Positions 16,823 through 26,514 of a stretch of 64,000 nt of DNA are shown here, in pieces; the first letter of the stretch is position 1; each line of letters starts with the position of its first letter. Origin of the DNA: Mesorhizobium sp. M2A.F.Ca.ET.046.03.2.1 (GTDB taxonomy: Bacteria > Pseudomonadota > Alphaproteobacteria > Rhizobiales > Rhizobiaceae). The notes under the pieces are model-generated. The model was not told the origin of the DNA, did not search any database, and saw only the letters and a list, made by a program, of their open reading frames with translations. The stretch covers positions 5,258,001-5,322,000 of the forward strand of contig NZ_CP034449.1 in NCBI RefSeq assembly GCF_003952425.1. Reading direction: 5' to 3'. A program made the translations under genes and the position numbers.

Positions 16823-17995
16823 ATGGACGCGGCGATAAGAATACCAGCCAAAATCAAAACCAGAAAAGAGCAAGATTTATTGATATGCTTCTCCCATTTG
16901 CGATGGAATTTCGTCTATCAACGTCCGCAGCACATTCTCACGCATGCCTCGAGAGAGCACCAAATCGTTTACTTCGAGGAGCCCGTTTTTGAAGAATGCT
17001 CCCACTCGTCCATTCGGTTTTGCGACGCTGCGCCGGGCATTCGGGTAGCGACCCCTTTGCTCCCGATCGGCACCAGCCCCGCCAGAGCCGATGCGATCCA
17101 GCGCAGATATCTGGACCGGATCATCGCGTCGACGCCGCACGCCCAATTGACTGCCTGGTATTATACCCCGATGGCGCTGCGCTTCAGCGCGCATGTCAAC
17201 TTCGACGTGCGCGTCTATGACTGCATGGACGAGCTTGCGGCGTTCAAGAATGCGCCGGCCCAGCTTGCGTTGCTGGAACGGGCGCTCTTCGAATGCGCCG
17301 ATGTGGTCTTCACGGGCGGCTTAAGCCTGTTCGAAGCGAAGCGTTGCCAACATCGGGCGATCTATCCCTTCCCCAGCAGCATTGACGTCAACCACTTTCA
17401 CAAGGCGAGGGCGCCCGGCGAGGAGCCGGCGGATCAACTCACAATCCCGCATCCTCGGGTTGGCTTCTTCGGTGTTATCGACGAGCGCCTCGATATCGAT
17501 CTCGTGGCGCAGGCTTCCAGCACGATGCCAGACGTGCACTTCGTGATGCTTGGTCCGGTCGTCAAGATCGATCCGGACATCCTGCCGAGGGCAAACAACC
17601 TGCACTGGCTCGGCAGCAAAGCCTACAAGGATCTGCCCGACTACCTCCGGCATTGGGATGTCGGGTGGATGCCGTTCGCGCTCAACGAAGCGACACGCTT
17701 CATCAGCCCCACGAAAACTCCCGAATTCCTTGCCGCCGGCCTGCCCGTGGTGTCGACTGCGATTGTCGATGTGGTGCGAAGCTACGCTGCCGCCGGCCTC
17801 GTCGATATCGCGGACCCCGAAGACATCGAGGCCAAACTGCGCTCCGCGCTGGCGCAACCGCGCGAAATGCGCCTGCCAGCGGTTGATGCCTATTTGGCCA
17901 ACATGTCCTGGCAGCGAACATGGGATGCCATGGCCGCCCACATCAAGAAAGCCAGTGCAAGCAAGAAGGTCGTGCCCTTCCGCAGGAGCGCGTGA
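16823..17995 (+). CDS. Glycosyltransferase family 1 (GT-B fold)
   Basis: This 390-aa protein has the GT-B layout: an N-terminal acceptor domain (FSHLRWNFVYQRPQHILTH) and a C-terminal donor domain with PRVGFFGVIDERLD, LPDYLRHWDVGWMPF and ISPTKTPEFLAAGLPVVST, the nucleotide-sugar site. It transfers a sugar from a nucleotide donor to a glycan or lipid, substrate unknown. The next gene, 2 bp downstream, makes UDP-galactofuranose, so a galactofuranosyl or related transfer is reasonable. AGGGAAA lies upstream of the ATG. The three genes from here to 20884 look like one operon. Confidence 0.85.
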   Translation: MDAAIRIPAKIKTRKEQDLLICFSHLRWNFVYQRPQHILTHASREHQIVYFEEPVFEECSHSSIRFCDAAPGIRVATPLLPIGTSPARADAIQRRYLDRIIASTPHAQLTAWYYTPMALRFSAHVNFDVRVYDCMDELAAFKNAPAQLALLERALFECADVVFTGGLSLFEAKRCQHRAIYPFPSSIDVNHFHKARAPGEEPADQLTIPHPRVGFFGVIDERLDIDLVAQASSTMPDVHFVMLGPVVKIDPDILPRANNLHWLGSKAYKDLPDYLRHWDVGWMPFALNEATRFISPTKTPEFLAAGLPVVSTAIVDVVRSYAAAGLVDIADPEDIEAKLRSALAQPREMRLPAVDAYLANMSWQRTWDAMAAHIKKASASKKVVPFRRSA

Positions 17996-17997
17996 CC

Positions 17998-19137
17998 ATG
18001 TTCGACTGGCTGATTGTCGGGGCAGGCTTTGCCGGCAGCGTTCTCGCGGAACGGATCGCTTCGCAACGAAGCGAAAGCGTTCTCCTCATAGACCGTCGGA
18101 GTCACATCGGCGGAAACGCGTATGACTGCTACAACGAAGCCGGAATTCTCATCCATCGTTACGGACCGCATATATTCCATACGAACGCCCAGTCGATCGT
18201 CGACTATCTGTCGCAGTTCACAAGCTGGCGCCCTTACGAGCACCGTGTGCTCGCTTTCGTGGACGGCAAGCTTCTGCCGATTCCTATAAACCTCGACACG
18301 ATCAACCATCTATATGGTCTCGAGCTAAGCCCGGCAGAGCTGGAAGAGTTCTTCGCGTCGCGTCGTGAAACCGTTGGCGAAATCCGTACCGCCGAGGATG
18401 TGGTTGTCAGCACCGTCGGTAGGGAGCTCTATGAGAAATTCTTCCGCGGCTACACTAGAAAGCAGTGGGGGGTCGATCCCAGCCAGTTGAGCAAGTCCGT
18501 GACGGCTCGCGTTCCAACAAGAACGAACCGCGACGATCGCTATTTCGGCGACAGCTTCCAGCAGATGCCGGCCGGCGGCTACACGCGCATGTTCGAACGG
18601 ATGTTGGACCATCCCAACGTCAAGATCATGCTGCAGACCGATTATCGCGAGGTCCGAGAGCGAATTCCCTTCCGGCGGCTGATCTACACCGGGCCGATTG
18701 ATGAATTCTTTGACTGGAAGCTGGGCCGCCTGCCCTATCGATCATTGCGCTTCGAGCATGTCACCCTCGAATGCGAGCAATTTCAGCCGGTAGCCGTGGT
18801 GAACTATCCGCAGACGGAAGCCTATACCCGCATCACCGAGTATAAGCATTTGACGGGCCAGAGGAATATCCGGACCAGCCTCACCTACGAATACCCGACA
18901 GATATCGGCGACCCATATTACCCCGTGCCGCGGCCGAAAAACGAGGCTCTCTACAAACAATATGAAGCGCTCGCTGACAATTGCCCTGACGTGTGGTTCG
19001 TCGGCCGTCTGGCGACGTACCGCTACTACAACATGGACCAGGTTGTAGGGCAGGCCCTGGCCACTTTTGCCCGTATTCAGAAGACTATCCCAGCCTCAGA
19101 TCGCGCACCGCAATCGGCACTCGCGATGCCCGTCTAG
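17998..19137 (+). CDS. glf: UDP-galactopyranose mutase
   Basis: This 379-aa flavoprotein interconverts UDP-galactopyranose and UDP-galactofuranose with reduced FAD. The FAD-binding motif is DWLIVGAGFAGSVLAERIA, followed by the Glf signatures GGNAYD, HRYGPHIFHT and RYYNMDQVVGQAL. Length is normal for bacterial Glf (about 370-390 aa). It starts two bases after the glycosyltransferase stop, so the two are translationally linked. It implies that a galactofuranose-containing glycan is made here or that its precursor is supplied to the neighbouring transferase. Confidence 0.93.
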   Translation: MFDWLIVGAGFAGSVLAERIASQRSESVLLIDRRSHIGGNAYDCYNEAGILIHRYGPHIFHTNAQSIVDYLSQFTSWRPYEHRVLAFVDGKLLPIPINLDTINHLYGLELSPAELEEFFASRRETVGEIRTAEDVVVSTVGRELYEKFFRGYTRKQWGVDPSQLSKSVTARVPTRTNRDDRYFGDSFQQMPAGGYTRMFERMLDHPNVKIMLQTDYREVRERIPFRRLIYTGPIDEFFDWKLGRLPYRSLRFEHVTLECEQFQPVAVVNYPQTEAYTRITEYKHLTGQRNIRTSLTYEYPTDIGDPYYPVPRPKNEALYKQYEALADNCPDVWFVGRLATYRYYNMDQVVGQALATFARIQKTIPASDRAPQSALAMPV

Positions 19138-19210
19138 ATGCCGTCTGCGCAGCGATGCTTAATGTTGCGCACACAACGAACCGCCATGATGCCGGACCCG
19201 GAGCTGCAAG

Positions 19211-20884
19211 TTGAGCGATAGTCTCGAAATCTGGGGCGGCGTTGAATGCAGCGTCGTGCGCCTGCGCGAGCGGACCCGGGATCAACTCCGCGAGACCGGC
19301 CATTTCGACCGTGCCGGCGATCTCAGCCTCATAGCCGAGATGGGTATCAAGACCTTGCGATACCCCGTGCTCTGGGAACTGGTCGAGGGCGATGGTTCGA
19401 GCGACTGGCGGTGGCCGGACGCGCGTCTCAACGAATTGCGAAGGCTTGGCGTGAGGCCGATCGCGGGGCTGGTCCATCATGGCAGCGGACCGAAATCGAC
19501 CCATGTGCTTGATCCGGACTTCCCCGAATTGCTGGCCAGGTATGCCGGGCAAGTGGCGCAACGTTATCCCTGGCTGGAGATGTTCACGCCGATCAACGAG
19601 CCACTGACGACGGCGCGCATAAGCGGCCTCTATGGACTTTGGCATCCGCATGGCACCTGCGAGGCAACCTGCTTCCGATTGACCGTCGCGCAGTGTCGCG
19701 CAACCGCGCTGGCCATGAAGGCAATCCGAGAACACATACCTGGTGCGCAACTTGTCCAGACCGAAGATTTTGGGCGGGTGTTCTCCACGCCCCGCCTCCG
19801 CTACCAGGCCGACTATGAAAACGAGCGGCGATGGCTGGCGCTTGATCTGCTGAGCGGCCTGGTTGACGACGACCATCCATTCCACGGGCGCTTACTTGAC
19901 GCGGGCGTGGACCGCCGTCATCTCGACGAGCTGAGCGCGGACCCTTGCCCCCCCAATGTCATTGGGATCGATTACTACCTGACGAGCGACCGCCTGCTCG
20001 ACGACGATCTCCGGCGGTATCCAGACGAGCAGACTGGGGGGAATGGCATCGACGCCTATGTCGACATCGCGGCGGTGCGATCTCAGATGCGCGACCACGC
20101 ACGTTTACGATTCCGGCTAAAGGAAATTTGGGATCGCTACCGCAGGCCAATCGCCGTCACCGAGTTGCACAACGGATGCACGCGTGAGGAACAGTTGCGG
20201 TGGCTGATCGAGGGATGGCAGGAAGCCAAGGCGGCGAGGCACGACGGAGCCGACATACGCGCCATCACTGCCTGGTCACTGTTCGGGGCCACCGACTGGA
20301 ACTCGATGCTGGCGCATCAAAAGGGCTATTACGAGAGCGGAGCCTTCGACGTGCGGGACGCGAGCCCGAGAAAGACTATCATCGCGAGCGCTGTGAGCCA
20401 AATCGCGAAGGAAGGTGCATTCGATCATCCCGCGCTCGATCGGCCCGGTTGGTGGCGAACGGAGTGCCCACCGACAAAGCCAGCACGGTCAATGCTTCTG
20501 GCAGGTTTTGGCCGAATGGCGTCCGTCATCGAGGAGTGTTGCCACATGCGTCGATTAGCGGTTCGCCCAACGCCGCCGGACAAGCTCACGCAAGAGCTGG
20601 CGCAGACGAATTCCTGGGCCGCGATAAGTATTGACGACGCAGGTCGGTCCTCGCGAGGATCGCTGTCAGCTCTAACCAATCTTCGCTGTCGGTTTCCCGG
20701 CATCGCCACGTTGGATCTGCAAGCCGCCCGTACGATCGGCATGGTCGAGACCGCCAACGCCTTCCTTGACCTCGTAGTGGACGGACAAACGGGGATGTTC
20801 AGGCTTCTGCGGGCCGAGCCCAACAATCAATATTGGATAGAGGCTGTCGCAGAAGACGAGAGCGGCGCCAGCTACGCCGTCTAA
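19211..20884 (+). CDS. GH1-like glycosidase with a shortened RmlD-like C-terminal module
   Basis: Residues 1 to about 410 form a glycoside hydrolase family 1-like barrel: the acid/base site is FTPINEP and the nucleophile strand reads PIAVTELHNG. Relatives that I recall carry a full dTDP-4-dehydrorhamnose reductase (RmlD) domain after the barrel, giving about 700 aa. Here only about 130 residues follow. SMLLAGFGRMASVIEECCHMRRLAV and the later SWAAISIDDAG look like a worn RmlD nucleotide-binding half, and FLDLVVDGQTGMFRLL like a piece of its C-terminal half. The glycine-rich loop is poor. The start is TTG at 19211 behind GGAGCTGC. Substrate unknown. Confidence 0.75.
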   Translation: MSDSLEIWGGVECSVVRLRERTRDQLRETGHFDRAGDLSLIAEMGIKTLRYPVLWELVEGDGSSDWRWPDARLNELRRLGVRPIAGLVHHGSGPKSTHVLDPDFPELLARYAGQVAQRYPWLEMFTPINEPLTTARISGLYGLWHPHGTCEATCFRLTVAQCRATALAMKAIREHIPGAQLVQTEDFGRVFSTPRLRYQADYENERRWLALDLLSGLVDDDHPFHGRLLDAGVDRRHLDELSADPCPPNVIGIDYYLTSDRLLDDDLRRYPDEQTGGNGIDAYVDIAAVRSQMRDHARLRFRLKEIWDRYRRPIAVTELHNGCTREEQLRWLIEGWQEAKAARHDGADIRAITAWSLFGATDWNSMLAHQKGYYESGAFDVRDASPRKTIIASAVSQIAKEGAFDHPALDRPGWWRTECPPTKPARSMLLAGFGRMASVIEECCHMRRLAVRPTPPDKLTQELAQTNSWAAISIDDAGRSSRGSLSALTNLRCRFPGIATLDLQAARTIGMVETANAFLDLVVDGQTGMFRLLRAEPNNQYWIEAVAEDESGASYAV

Positions 20885-21272
20885 CAGGTGCCGTCACGTA
20901 ACTTATCTGTCGACATTACTGGCTGGCTATGGCGCGCCTTCCCTGCTGCCTGAGATGCGATCGGCCCACCGCCGGCGAAGTCTGCACCTCCGACAAGGCA
21001 GCGGGCCGTGTCACGGCTCCCCGATCTTGTTGGTGACGCAACATGGGTTACCAGGCGCCCTGTTTTATTGGTAGTCATCCGTCAAAAAGACTATATACGC
21101 ACTTCGTGAGCGGCCCACCGGCTTGGCTCGTCCATGCTGCGGAAACAGTATAGCAGGTAGAGAACCGCGCCTGCCTCGTCTCTGGCACAGAAAAACAAGC
21201 GCCCACTCTGGACCCAGAGCGGTGCCAACTGCCCATGACTGCGGCTCTCGGGCGGACCCAAGGCGGAGCGGC
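20885..21272. other. Region without a recognisable gene
   Basis: I find no start with a ribosome binding site and no known domain on either strand. The minus strand around 21110-21245 has an open stretch, but its translation matches nothing I recognise. It may hold decayed sequence. Confidence 0.4.
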
Positions 21273-21629
21273 TTACTGCAAGGCGGGCTGTGAAGGTTGC
21301 TTGCCCGGCTGATCACCGCCCGTGCTGGATCGAGGTGTTGGGTCCCTGTCCACCTCTGGATTTCGATCAACGGGGGCCACGTTCATATTGTCAGCTTTGG
21401 ACTTTGCAGGATCGGTTTCCGCGGGGTTCGGGCTGGAGGATGAGGGCGCCTGACTATTCTCCTGTGGCGCTGGCTTCTCCTCGGTCGCAGGCGTCTTTGC
21501 CGCCTCACCATAAATCTCGGCAACGCCGCATGCGATCGCTGCCAGCACCAGTGCGCAGATCAAAACGGCAAGAACCGGAAGTCCGCGGCCACCCTGGCGC
21601 GCTTTCTTTCCTGGGATGTCATTGGCCAT
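21273..21629 (-). CDS. Small single-pass membrane protein, hypothetical
   Basis: This 118-aa protein has a basic N-terminus (KKARQGGRG), one transmembrane helix (LPVLAVLICALVLAAIACGVAEIYG, about residues 17-41) and a long, probably disordered tail rich in Pro, Ser, Asn and acidic residues. That layout suggests an inner-membrane anchor with a periplasmic tail. I recall similar KKARQG-type short proteins in rhizobia, none with a known function. Monocistronic; no close neighbour on the same strand. Confidence 0.6.
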   Translation of the reverse strand: MANDIPGKKARQGGRGLPVLAVLICALVLAAIACGVAEIYGEAAKTPATEEKPAPQENSQAPSSSSPNPAETDPAKSKADNMNVAPVDRNPEVDRDPTPRSSTGGDQPGKQPSQPALQ

Positions 21630-21785
21630 CGAACACCATCGTCAAGAGCACATGGCCGTGCGAGCACCACGGCCAGAGGTGAAACCTGCTGCTTGGCTAA
21701 CAAGCGATCCCCAAGGATGTTCCACAATGAACCAATAAGAAGCCGATAGCCGTCGGCCTCATCTCTGGCGAACCGCGTAAGGTAA

Positions 21786-21859
21786 CGCCCGGCCGGAGGG
21801 ATTCGAGCCCCAACCATGCGGTTATGAGCCACCGGCTCTAACCATCAGCTACAGGCCCC
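21786..21859 (-). pseudogene. tRNA-like relic, CAU anticodon (Met/Ile2 type)
   Basis: On the minus strand the sequence has a D-arm-like GTAGCTGATGGTTAGAGC, an anticodon loop CTCATAA and a T-arm-like GGGGCTCGAATCCC, in the right order and spacing. The acceptor arms do not pair, the T-loop starts with C instead of T, the D stem is altered and the anticodon stem has a mismatch. It therefore looks like a decayed tRNA and not a working one. An automatic tool may report it as a low-scoring tRNA. Confidence 0.5.
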
Positions 21860-22078
21860 GCGCGGGCTGGCTTAGTGTTTTTCTTGTCTTCGCACAGGGC
21901 TTTCGAAAGCGCTGGCGCAAAATGCCAAAATCAGCCCATATTCGAGCCGTAGAGCGGCCTGCGCCTTATGGCGCGAAACAGGTCCGGCCCTTGCGCCGCG
22001 CTGCCGGGTATCGACGCTTTTGCGGGGTCGAGGCAGATGCGGCGCGGAGCGTCGGATCGCAGACCTCGAGGAGTTTTC

Positions 22079-22789
22079 ATGACCAGACATCTTTTGCCTA
22101 TCGCGCTCGCTGCCGCAGTCGCATTCCCGGCGCTGGCAAGCGCCGCCGACACGCAGCCCCCACCCCGCATTATCGTGTCCGGCGAAGGCGAAGCGACGGT
22201 GGCGCCCGACATGGCGATCCTTTCGCTGAGCGTCATGCGCGAGGCAAAGAGCGCGCGCGAAGCGCTCGACGCCAACAACGACGCCATGGCGGCGGTCATT
22301 GCGGCGATGAAATCCGCCGGCATTGCCGAGCGCGACCTGCAGACGGCGGGCATCCAGATCAACCCACGCTACAACTATACCAACAAGGCCGACGGCAGCC
22401 AGGAGGCCGAGCTCGTCGCCTATCAGGTGACCAACACGCTGTCGGTGCGCGTGCGCGACGTCGATAAGACTGGCGAGATCCTCGACAAGGCGGTATCGCT
22501 CGGCGTCAACCGGGGCGGCGGCATCGCCTTCACCAATGACGATCCGAAGGCGACGATCACCGAGGCGCGCAAGAAGGCTGTCGCCGATGCGATGGCGAAG
22601 GCCAAGACACTCGCCGAAGCGGCCGGCGTCAGCCTGGGCAAGGTGCTCGAGATCACCGACCAGAATATCGCGCCGGCGCCGATGCCGATGGCGGCCAAAT
22701 CATTCGACGCGGCCCGTTCGGCCGTCCCGGTGCAGGCTGGCGAGAATTCCTACAACGTCCAGGTCACGGTCACCTTCGAGCTGAAGTAA
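22079..22789 (+). CDS. SIMPL domain (DUF541) periplasmic protein
   Basis: This 236-aa protein has a signal peptide (MTRHLLPIALAAAVAFPALASA) and then a SIMPL/DUF541 domain: RIIVSGEGEATVAPDMAILSLSV at the start, LSVRVRDVDKTGEILDKAV in the middle, and A.AMAKAKTLAEAAGVSLGKV near the end. Family members (E. coli YggE, Brucella BP26) are periplasmic or outer-membrane proteins that form ring oligomers and are linked to oxidative stress. GAGGAG precedes the ATG at 22079. A strong terminator follows, so the gene is monocistronic. Confidence 0.92.
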   Translation: MTRHLLPIALAAAVAFPALASAADTQPPPRIIVSGEGEATVAPDMAILSLSVMREAKSAREALDANNDAMAAVIAAMKSAGIAERDLQTAGIQINPRYNYTNKADGSQEAELVAYQVTNTLSVRVRDVDKTGEILDKAVSLGVNRGGGIAFTNDDPKATITEARKKAVADAMAKAKTLAEAAGVSLGKVLEITDQNIAPAPMPMAAKSFDAARSAVPVQAGENSYNVQVTVTFELK

Positions 22790-22833
22790 CGATCGGCCGG
22801 CACGCCGCAGGCGCGCCGCCACCATGCAAAAAA

Positions 22834-22864
22834 CCCCGGGGGATCGTTTCCTCCGGGGCTTTTT
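22834..22864 (+). terminator. Rho-independent terminator of the SIMPL gene
   Basis: A 10-bp stem (CCCCGGGGGA against TCCTCCGGGG, one G-U pair) closes a 5-base loop and is followed by CTTTTTC. An A-run lies on the 5' side, so it may also work for the opposite strand. Confidence 0.85.
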
Positions 22865-22923
22865 CGAGCCACGCCTCATCGTGAGAGGCTGATAGGCGAT
22901 CCTCGCAGATCGCCCTCTCAACC

Positions 22924-23280
22924 TCAGCGATAGATGATTGGGCAGCCGCGCTCGTTGGCGAACACAACCACGACGCGGTCGCCATACTGGCGGCCGACGA
23001 CCTTCACCGTGCGGCGGCTGACGTCGACGATGCGGACGCGGTGGAGGCCCATGCGCTCGGCCTTGTCGAGCGCGCGGTCCGGCGAGCAGCCGCGCCAGCC
23101 GCGGTCACGGCGCCAATCGCGGCGGTAGTAGCCGTCGTCGTCGCCCGTATAGACGCCGAAGCGCGGATCCTGGTTGTTGCCGAAACCGAGATAGAGGCTG
23201 TCCGCATGCGCCGGGATGGCGGCCAAGGTGCCAAGCCCGACAATAGCCGAAAGGGCTGCCGTCTTGATCTGGTTGAACAT
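22924..23280 (-). CDS. Small secreted protein of unknown function
   Basis: This 118-aa protein has a signal peptide (MFNQIKTAALSAIVGLGTLAAIPAHA), then a short acidic/arginine-rich segment (DDDGYYRRDWRRDRGWRGCS) and a compact C-terminal part with two Cys residues (GCSPDRALDKAERMGLHRVRIVDV, ANERGCPIIY), probably disulfide-linked in the periplasm. Such proteins are common in Rhizobiales; I know no function. GGAGAGAAG precedes the ATG at 23280, which settles the start. Confidence 0.8.
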   Translation of the reverse strand: MFNQIKTAALSAIVGLGTLAAIPAHADSLYLGFGNNQDPRFGVYTGDDDGYYRRDWRRDRGWRGCSPDRALDKAERMGLHRVRIVDVSRRTVKVVGRQYGDRVVVVFANERGCPIIYR

Positions 23281-23356
23281 TGTCTTCTCTCCTTGTTGTG
23301 GGCTTTCGCCCGTAGAACCGATCATTGGAAAATGCCTTTTTGCACCTGAACTTTCC

Positions 23357-23588
23357 GCGAACCGGCCGTTCATGTCCGGTTCATATAAGCGCGAACCCGC
23401 CAGGGTTCGTCGCTCGCACTCAAAAACGCCACCCCAGGAGTTCTAAACGCGAACCCGCCAGGGTTCGTCGCTCCCCGTGAAAAGTGCCGTTCAGGGTTCT
23501 AAACGCGAACCCGCAGGGCGTCGTTCCTCGCCACAAGTGCCCCTCAGCGGTCGTCATCAGGATGCGAACCGGCTACGGTTCATCGTCC
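23357..23588. repeat. Tandem hairpin repeats, period about 57 bp
   Basis: Units starting with GCGAACCCGCCAGGGTTCG (each a small hairpin, CGAACCC against GGGTTCG) begin at 23391 and 23449, with degenerate copies at 23505 and 23564. Spacing is 58, 56 and 59 bp, and a GTTCTAAAC segment recurs between units. A related hairpin, GAACCGG against CCGGTTC, lies just upstream at 23359-23382. The last unit covers the stop codon of the UPF0260 gene. They may act as mRNA-end or REP-like elements. Confidence 0.75.
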
Positions 23589-24019
23589 AATATATAATCA
23601 AAATAGTCGTCCGGCTCGGCCAGATCGGTTTCCTTGGCCTTCACCCGGCCCTGGATCGAAATGCCGGCTTCATGCACGGTCGCAGCACTTCCCGAAACGA
23701 GCCTGTGCCACCAATAGAGATCATGGCCCTCGGCGATCAGCCGGTAGGCGCAGGTCTTGGGCAGCCAGGTGATGGTGCGCACGTTCTGCGGCGTCAACCC
23801 GACGCAGTCGGGCACCCTTGTCAGCCGGTTTGCATAGTCGGAGCAACGGCAGCTTTCGGCGTCGAACAGCCGGCAGCCAACGCTTGTCCAGAAGATCTCG
23901 CCCGTATCCTCGTCCTCGAGCTTCGACAGGCAGCATTTGCCGCAGCCGTCGCAAAGCGATTCCCACTCGGCCGGGGTCATCGCCTCAAGCGTCTTGGTTT
24001 TCCAGAATGGCGCGGTCAT
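23573..24019 (-). CDS. YcgN family cysteine cluster protein (UPF0260)
   Basis: This 148-aa protein carries the conserved [18 protein letters not shown] motif near residues 23-40, then [18 protein letters not shown] and CVGLTPQNV. The eight or so cysteines probably bind metal, as in the YkgJ/YcgN group. Function is unknown; it is widespread in Proteobacteria. The ATG at 24019 (MTAPFWKTK) fits the family start, and the longer upstream frame does not. The 3' end overlaps the tandem hairpin repeats. Confidence 0.88.
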   Translation of the reverse strand: MTAPFWKTKTLEAMTPAEWESLCDGCGKCCLSKLEDEDTGEIFWTSVGCRLFDAESCRCSDYANRLTRVPDCVGLTPQNVRTITWLPKTCAYRLIAEGHDLYWWHRLVSGSAATVHEAGISIQGRVKAKETDLAEPDDYFDYILDDEP

Positions 24020-24216
24020 GGGGGTGGATTTGGCCCTCCGCGGCCTCCCGGTCAAGCGCTGCTGACCCAGTGACCCGGTATCAACATTAGAAAGACACGA
24101 AATTGCCTTCAAAAGGCCGGCCGAACATCCTTGGCTGGCGTCAATGCCCTGTAACGGAACCAATTGCGGCTGATGAAAGTTTGGGCAGGGATGGGACCCC
24201 ATTAGGAGAAAATGAT

Positions 24217-26514
24217 ATGAAACGCCAACCACGGATTCTGGCGGGCACGGCAATCGGTCTGCTTATGGCATCCGCGCCGTTGGGCGCGTACCCGCTGCAG
24301 GGGGGTGTCGCTTCCGGCGGCCTGCACGGCGCACCGTTGATATTGGCTCAGGCCGCTTGCGCCGAAGGCCAGTCGGCCGAGGAATGCGCGCAGGGCGGAG
24401 CCGAACAGCCGAAGAAGAGGAAGCGCGAGCAGCAGCAAAGCGAATCGGCGCCGGCAGCCGAGCAGGCAGCACCTGCCGAGACCGAGCAACAGCCGCGCAA
24501 GAAGCGGCATGAGCAGCAGCAGATGGACAATGCCCAGTCCGGGGCAGCCCCGGCCGAGCAGCAGTTCAAGCCGCGCAAGAAACGCGACCAGCAGCAGATT
24601 GAGGCAGCACCCGCCGATCAAGGCGGCCAGCCCGCGACCGACGAGCAGCAGTTCAAGCCCCGCAAGAAGCGCGACCAGCAACAGCAGATCGAGGCCGCGC
24701 CGGCCGACCAGGGTGGCGCACCCGCGACCGAGCAACTGCAGCCGCGCAAGAAGAAACGCGATCAGCAGCAGCAGATCGAGGCTGCGCCGGCCGACCAGCA
24801 GCCCACGGAACAGGTGGCGCCGGCTGCCGGTGACAAGCAGCAAGGCAACCAGGGCCGCAAAAAGCGCAAGCACAATCAGCAGCAGAGCGAGCCCGCCGGC
24901 CAGGCCGGCGATCAGGTCGCGCCGACCGACCAGGCCGCCCCCGCCAACGACAATCAGCAAGGCGGCAACCAGTTCAAGAAGAGGCACAAGCAGAACCAGC
25001 AGGGCGAGACCGCCCCGGCCGAGCAGACGCAGACCAACGAGCCGGCCAAAAAGCTGGCGCCGGCGGGTGAGCCTGTGCCGCAGGCCGAGCCACTGCAGAA
25101 TGGCGAGCAGCCGGTCCAGGGCGAACAGGCCCAGGACAGGAAGAAGCGCGGCAAGAAACCGACGGCCGAACAGCCGGCGACGGGTGAGCAGCCCGCGACC
25201 GGCGAACAAACCAAGACCGGCCAGCCCACGACCGGCGAGCAGCAGCCTGTCACCGGTGAACAGCCGGTCACCGGCAATCAGCCCGCGAACAACAACCAAC
25301 CGGCCGCCGGCGGCAATGCCGCGCAGGGTGAAACCGCCAATCCCAACGAAGCGCCGGTTCTGGACAGCCAGAAAGATGCCTTCCGCAAGCGTCGCGGTGG
25401 CCAGAATGGTGGCGCCCAGAACGACAACGGCCAAGCCGGCAATGGCCAGAACGCCAACCAGGCCGGACAGCAAGGCGGCGAGCAGGCGCAGCAGCCGGCT
25501 CCGGTCGATCAGGGCCCGCCGCCCTCGGACGACAAGTCGGCGCAGCAGGCGATCAAGCCCGAGAGGATCGTCCCGGTCGACCAGGAGAAAGGCAAGCGCA
25601 TCGAGCTTACGCCGGAACAGATCGTGCGCGAGCGTCGCCGGCCGCAGGGCGCGGATGTCGTCAAGCAGTTCGGCGACCGCGTGATCCTGCAGTTCAACAA
25701 CCAGACGTTCGTGGAAAGCAACGAGGCGCCTCGCATCACCCGCGGCGCCAGGGATGTCTACTACGAGGATCTCTCCGGCGGCCGCACCCGCGAAATCGTC
25801 GAGCGCGACAACGGCGTCAGGATCATCACCATCCGCAATCGTAATGGCGACGTCATCCGGCGATCGCGCATTACGCCGGATGGCCGCGAATATGTGCTGA
25901 CCTATGTCGACGAGCGCTACTACAACGATGTCGACGAGTGGCGCGATCCCGGCGACGAACTGCCGCCGATGCGGCTCACCATCCCGCGACGGGACTACAT
26001 ACTGGATTCGGAGGAAGTCGAGGATCCCGACGAGTATTATACCTTCCTCGAGCAGCCGCCGGTGGAGAGGGTGCAGCGTCTCTACTCGATCGACGAGGTG
26101 AAGCGGTCGGCCCGCGTGCGCGATATCGCTCGGCGTATCGATCTCGATACGCTGAACTTCGACTTCGGCTCGGCGACGATCTCCGACACCGAAGTGCAGA
26201 AGCTCGATGGCGTTGCCAGCGCCATGGAAAAACTGCTCAAGAAGAACCCGGCCGAGACCTTCCTGATCGAAGGCCACACCGACGCCGTCGGCACGCCGGA
26301 GGCAAATCTTGCCCTCTCGGATCGTCGTGCCGAAGCCGTTGCCGAGGCGCTCACCAATGCCTTTGGCATCCCGGCCGAGAACCTCACCACGCAGGGCTAT
26401 GGCGAGGAATATCTCAAGGTCAACACGCCTGGGCCGAACCGTGAGAACCGCCGTGTCGCCATCCGCCGCATCACCTCGCTGGTGGCGCCGGTCGCGAGCA
26501 ACAGCGAGCAGTAA
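24217..26514 (+). CDS. OmpA-family protein with long Q/K/R/P-rich repeat region
   Basis: This 765-aa protein has a signal peptide (ending near LAQAACA, about residue 46). A low-complexity region follows (about 60-440) built on repeated [17 protein letters not shown] units and, later, TGEQPAT-type units. A middle domain ([39 protein letters not shown]) comes next, and the C-terminal OmpA peptidoglycan-binding domain ([39 protein letters not shown]) closes it. It should tether the outer membrane to peptidoglycan, with the basic repeat crossing the periplasm. AGGAGAAAATGAT precedes the ATG. A perfect 16-bp terminator hairpin follows. Confidence 0.9.
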   Translation: MKRQPRILAGTAIGLLMASAPLGAYPLQGGVASGGLHGAPLILAQAACAEGQSAEECAQGGAEQPKKRKREQQQSESAPAAEQAAPAETEQQPRKKRHEQQQMDNAQSGAAPAEQQFKPRKKRDQQQIEAAPADQGGQPATDEQQFKPRKKRDQQQQIEAAPADQGGAPATEQLQPRKKKRDQQQQIEAAPADQQPTEQVAPAAGDKQQGNQGRKKRKHNQQQSEPAGQAGDQVAPTDQAAPANDNQQGGNQFKKRHKQNQQGETAPAEQTQTNEPAKKLAPAGEPVPQAEPLQNGEQPVQGEQAQDRKKRGKKPTAEQPATGEQPATGEQTKTGQPTTGEQQPVTGEQPVTGNQPANNNQPAAGGNAAQGETANPNEAPVLDSQKDAFRKRRGGQNGGAQNDNGQAGNGQNANQAGQQGGEQAQQPAPVDQGPPPSDDKSAQQAIKPERIVPVDQEKGKRIELTPEQIVRERRRPQGADVVKQFGDRVILQFNNQTFVESNEAPRITRGARDVYYEDLSGGRTREIVERDNGVRIITIRNRNGDVIRRSRITPDGREYVLTYVDERYYNDVDEWRDPGDELPPMRLTIPRRDYILDSEEVEDPDEYYTFLEQPPVERVQRLYSIDEVKRSARVRDIARRIDLDTLNFDFGSATISDTEVQKLDGVASAMEKLLKKNPAETFLIEGHTDAVGTPEANLALSDRRAEAVAEALTNAFGIPAENLTTQGYGEEYLKVNTPGPNRENRRVAIRRITSLVAPVASNSEQ

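Noticed and set aside
21560..21832. Minus-strand 90-codon frame over the tRNA-like relic
   Set aside because: No ribosome binding site, no recognised domain, and it overlaps the 5' end of the small membrane protein gene.
23391..23588. CRISPR-like array
   Set aside because: Only about four units, two degenerate, spacers share sequence with each other, and no cas genes are present.
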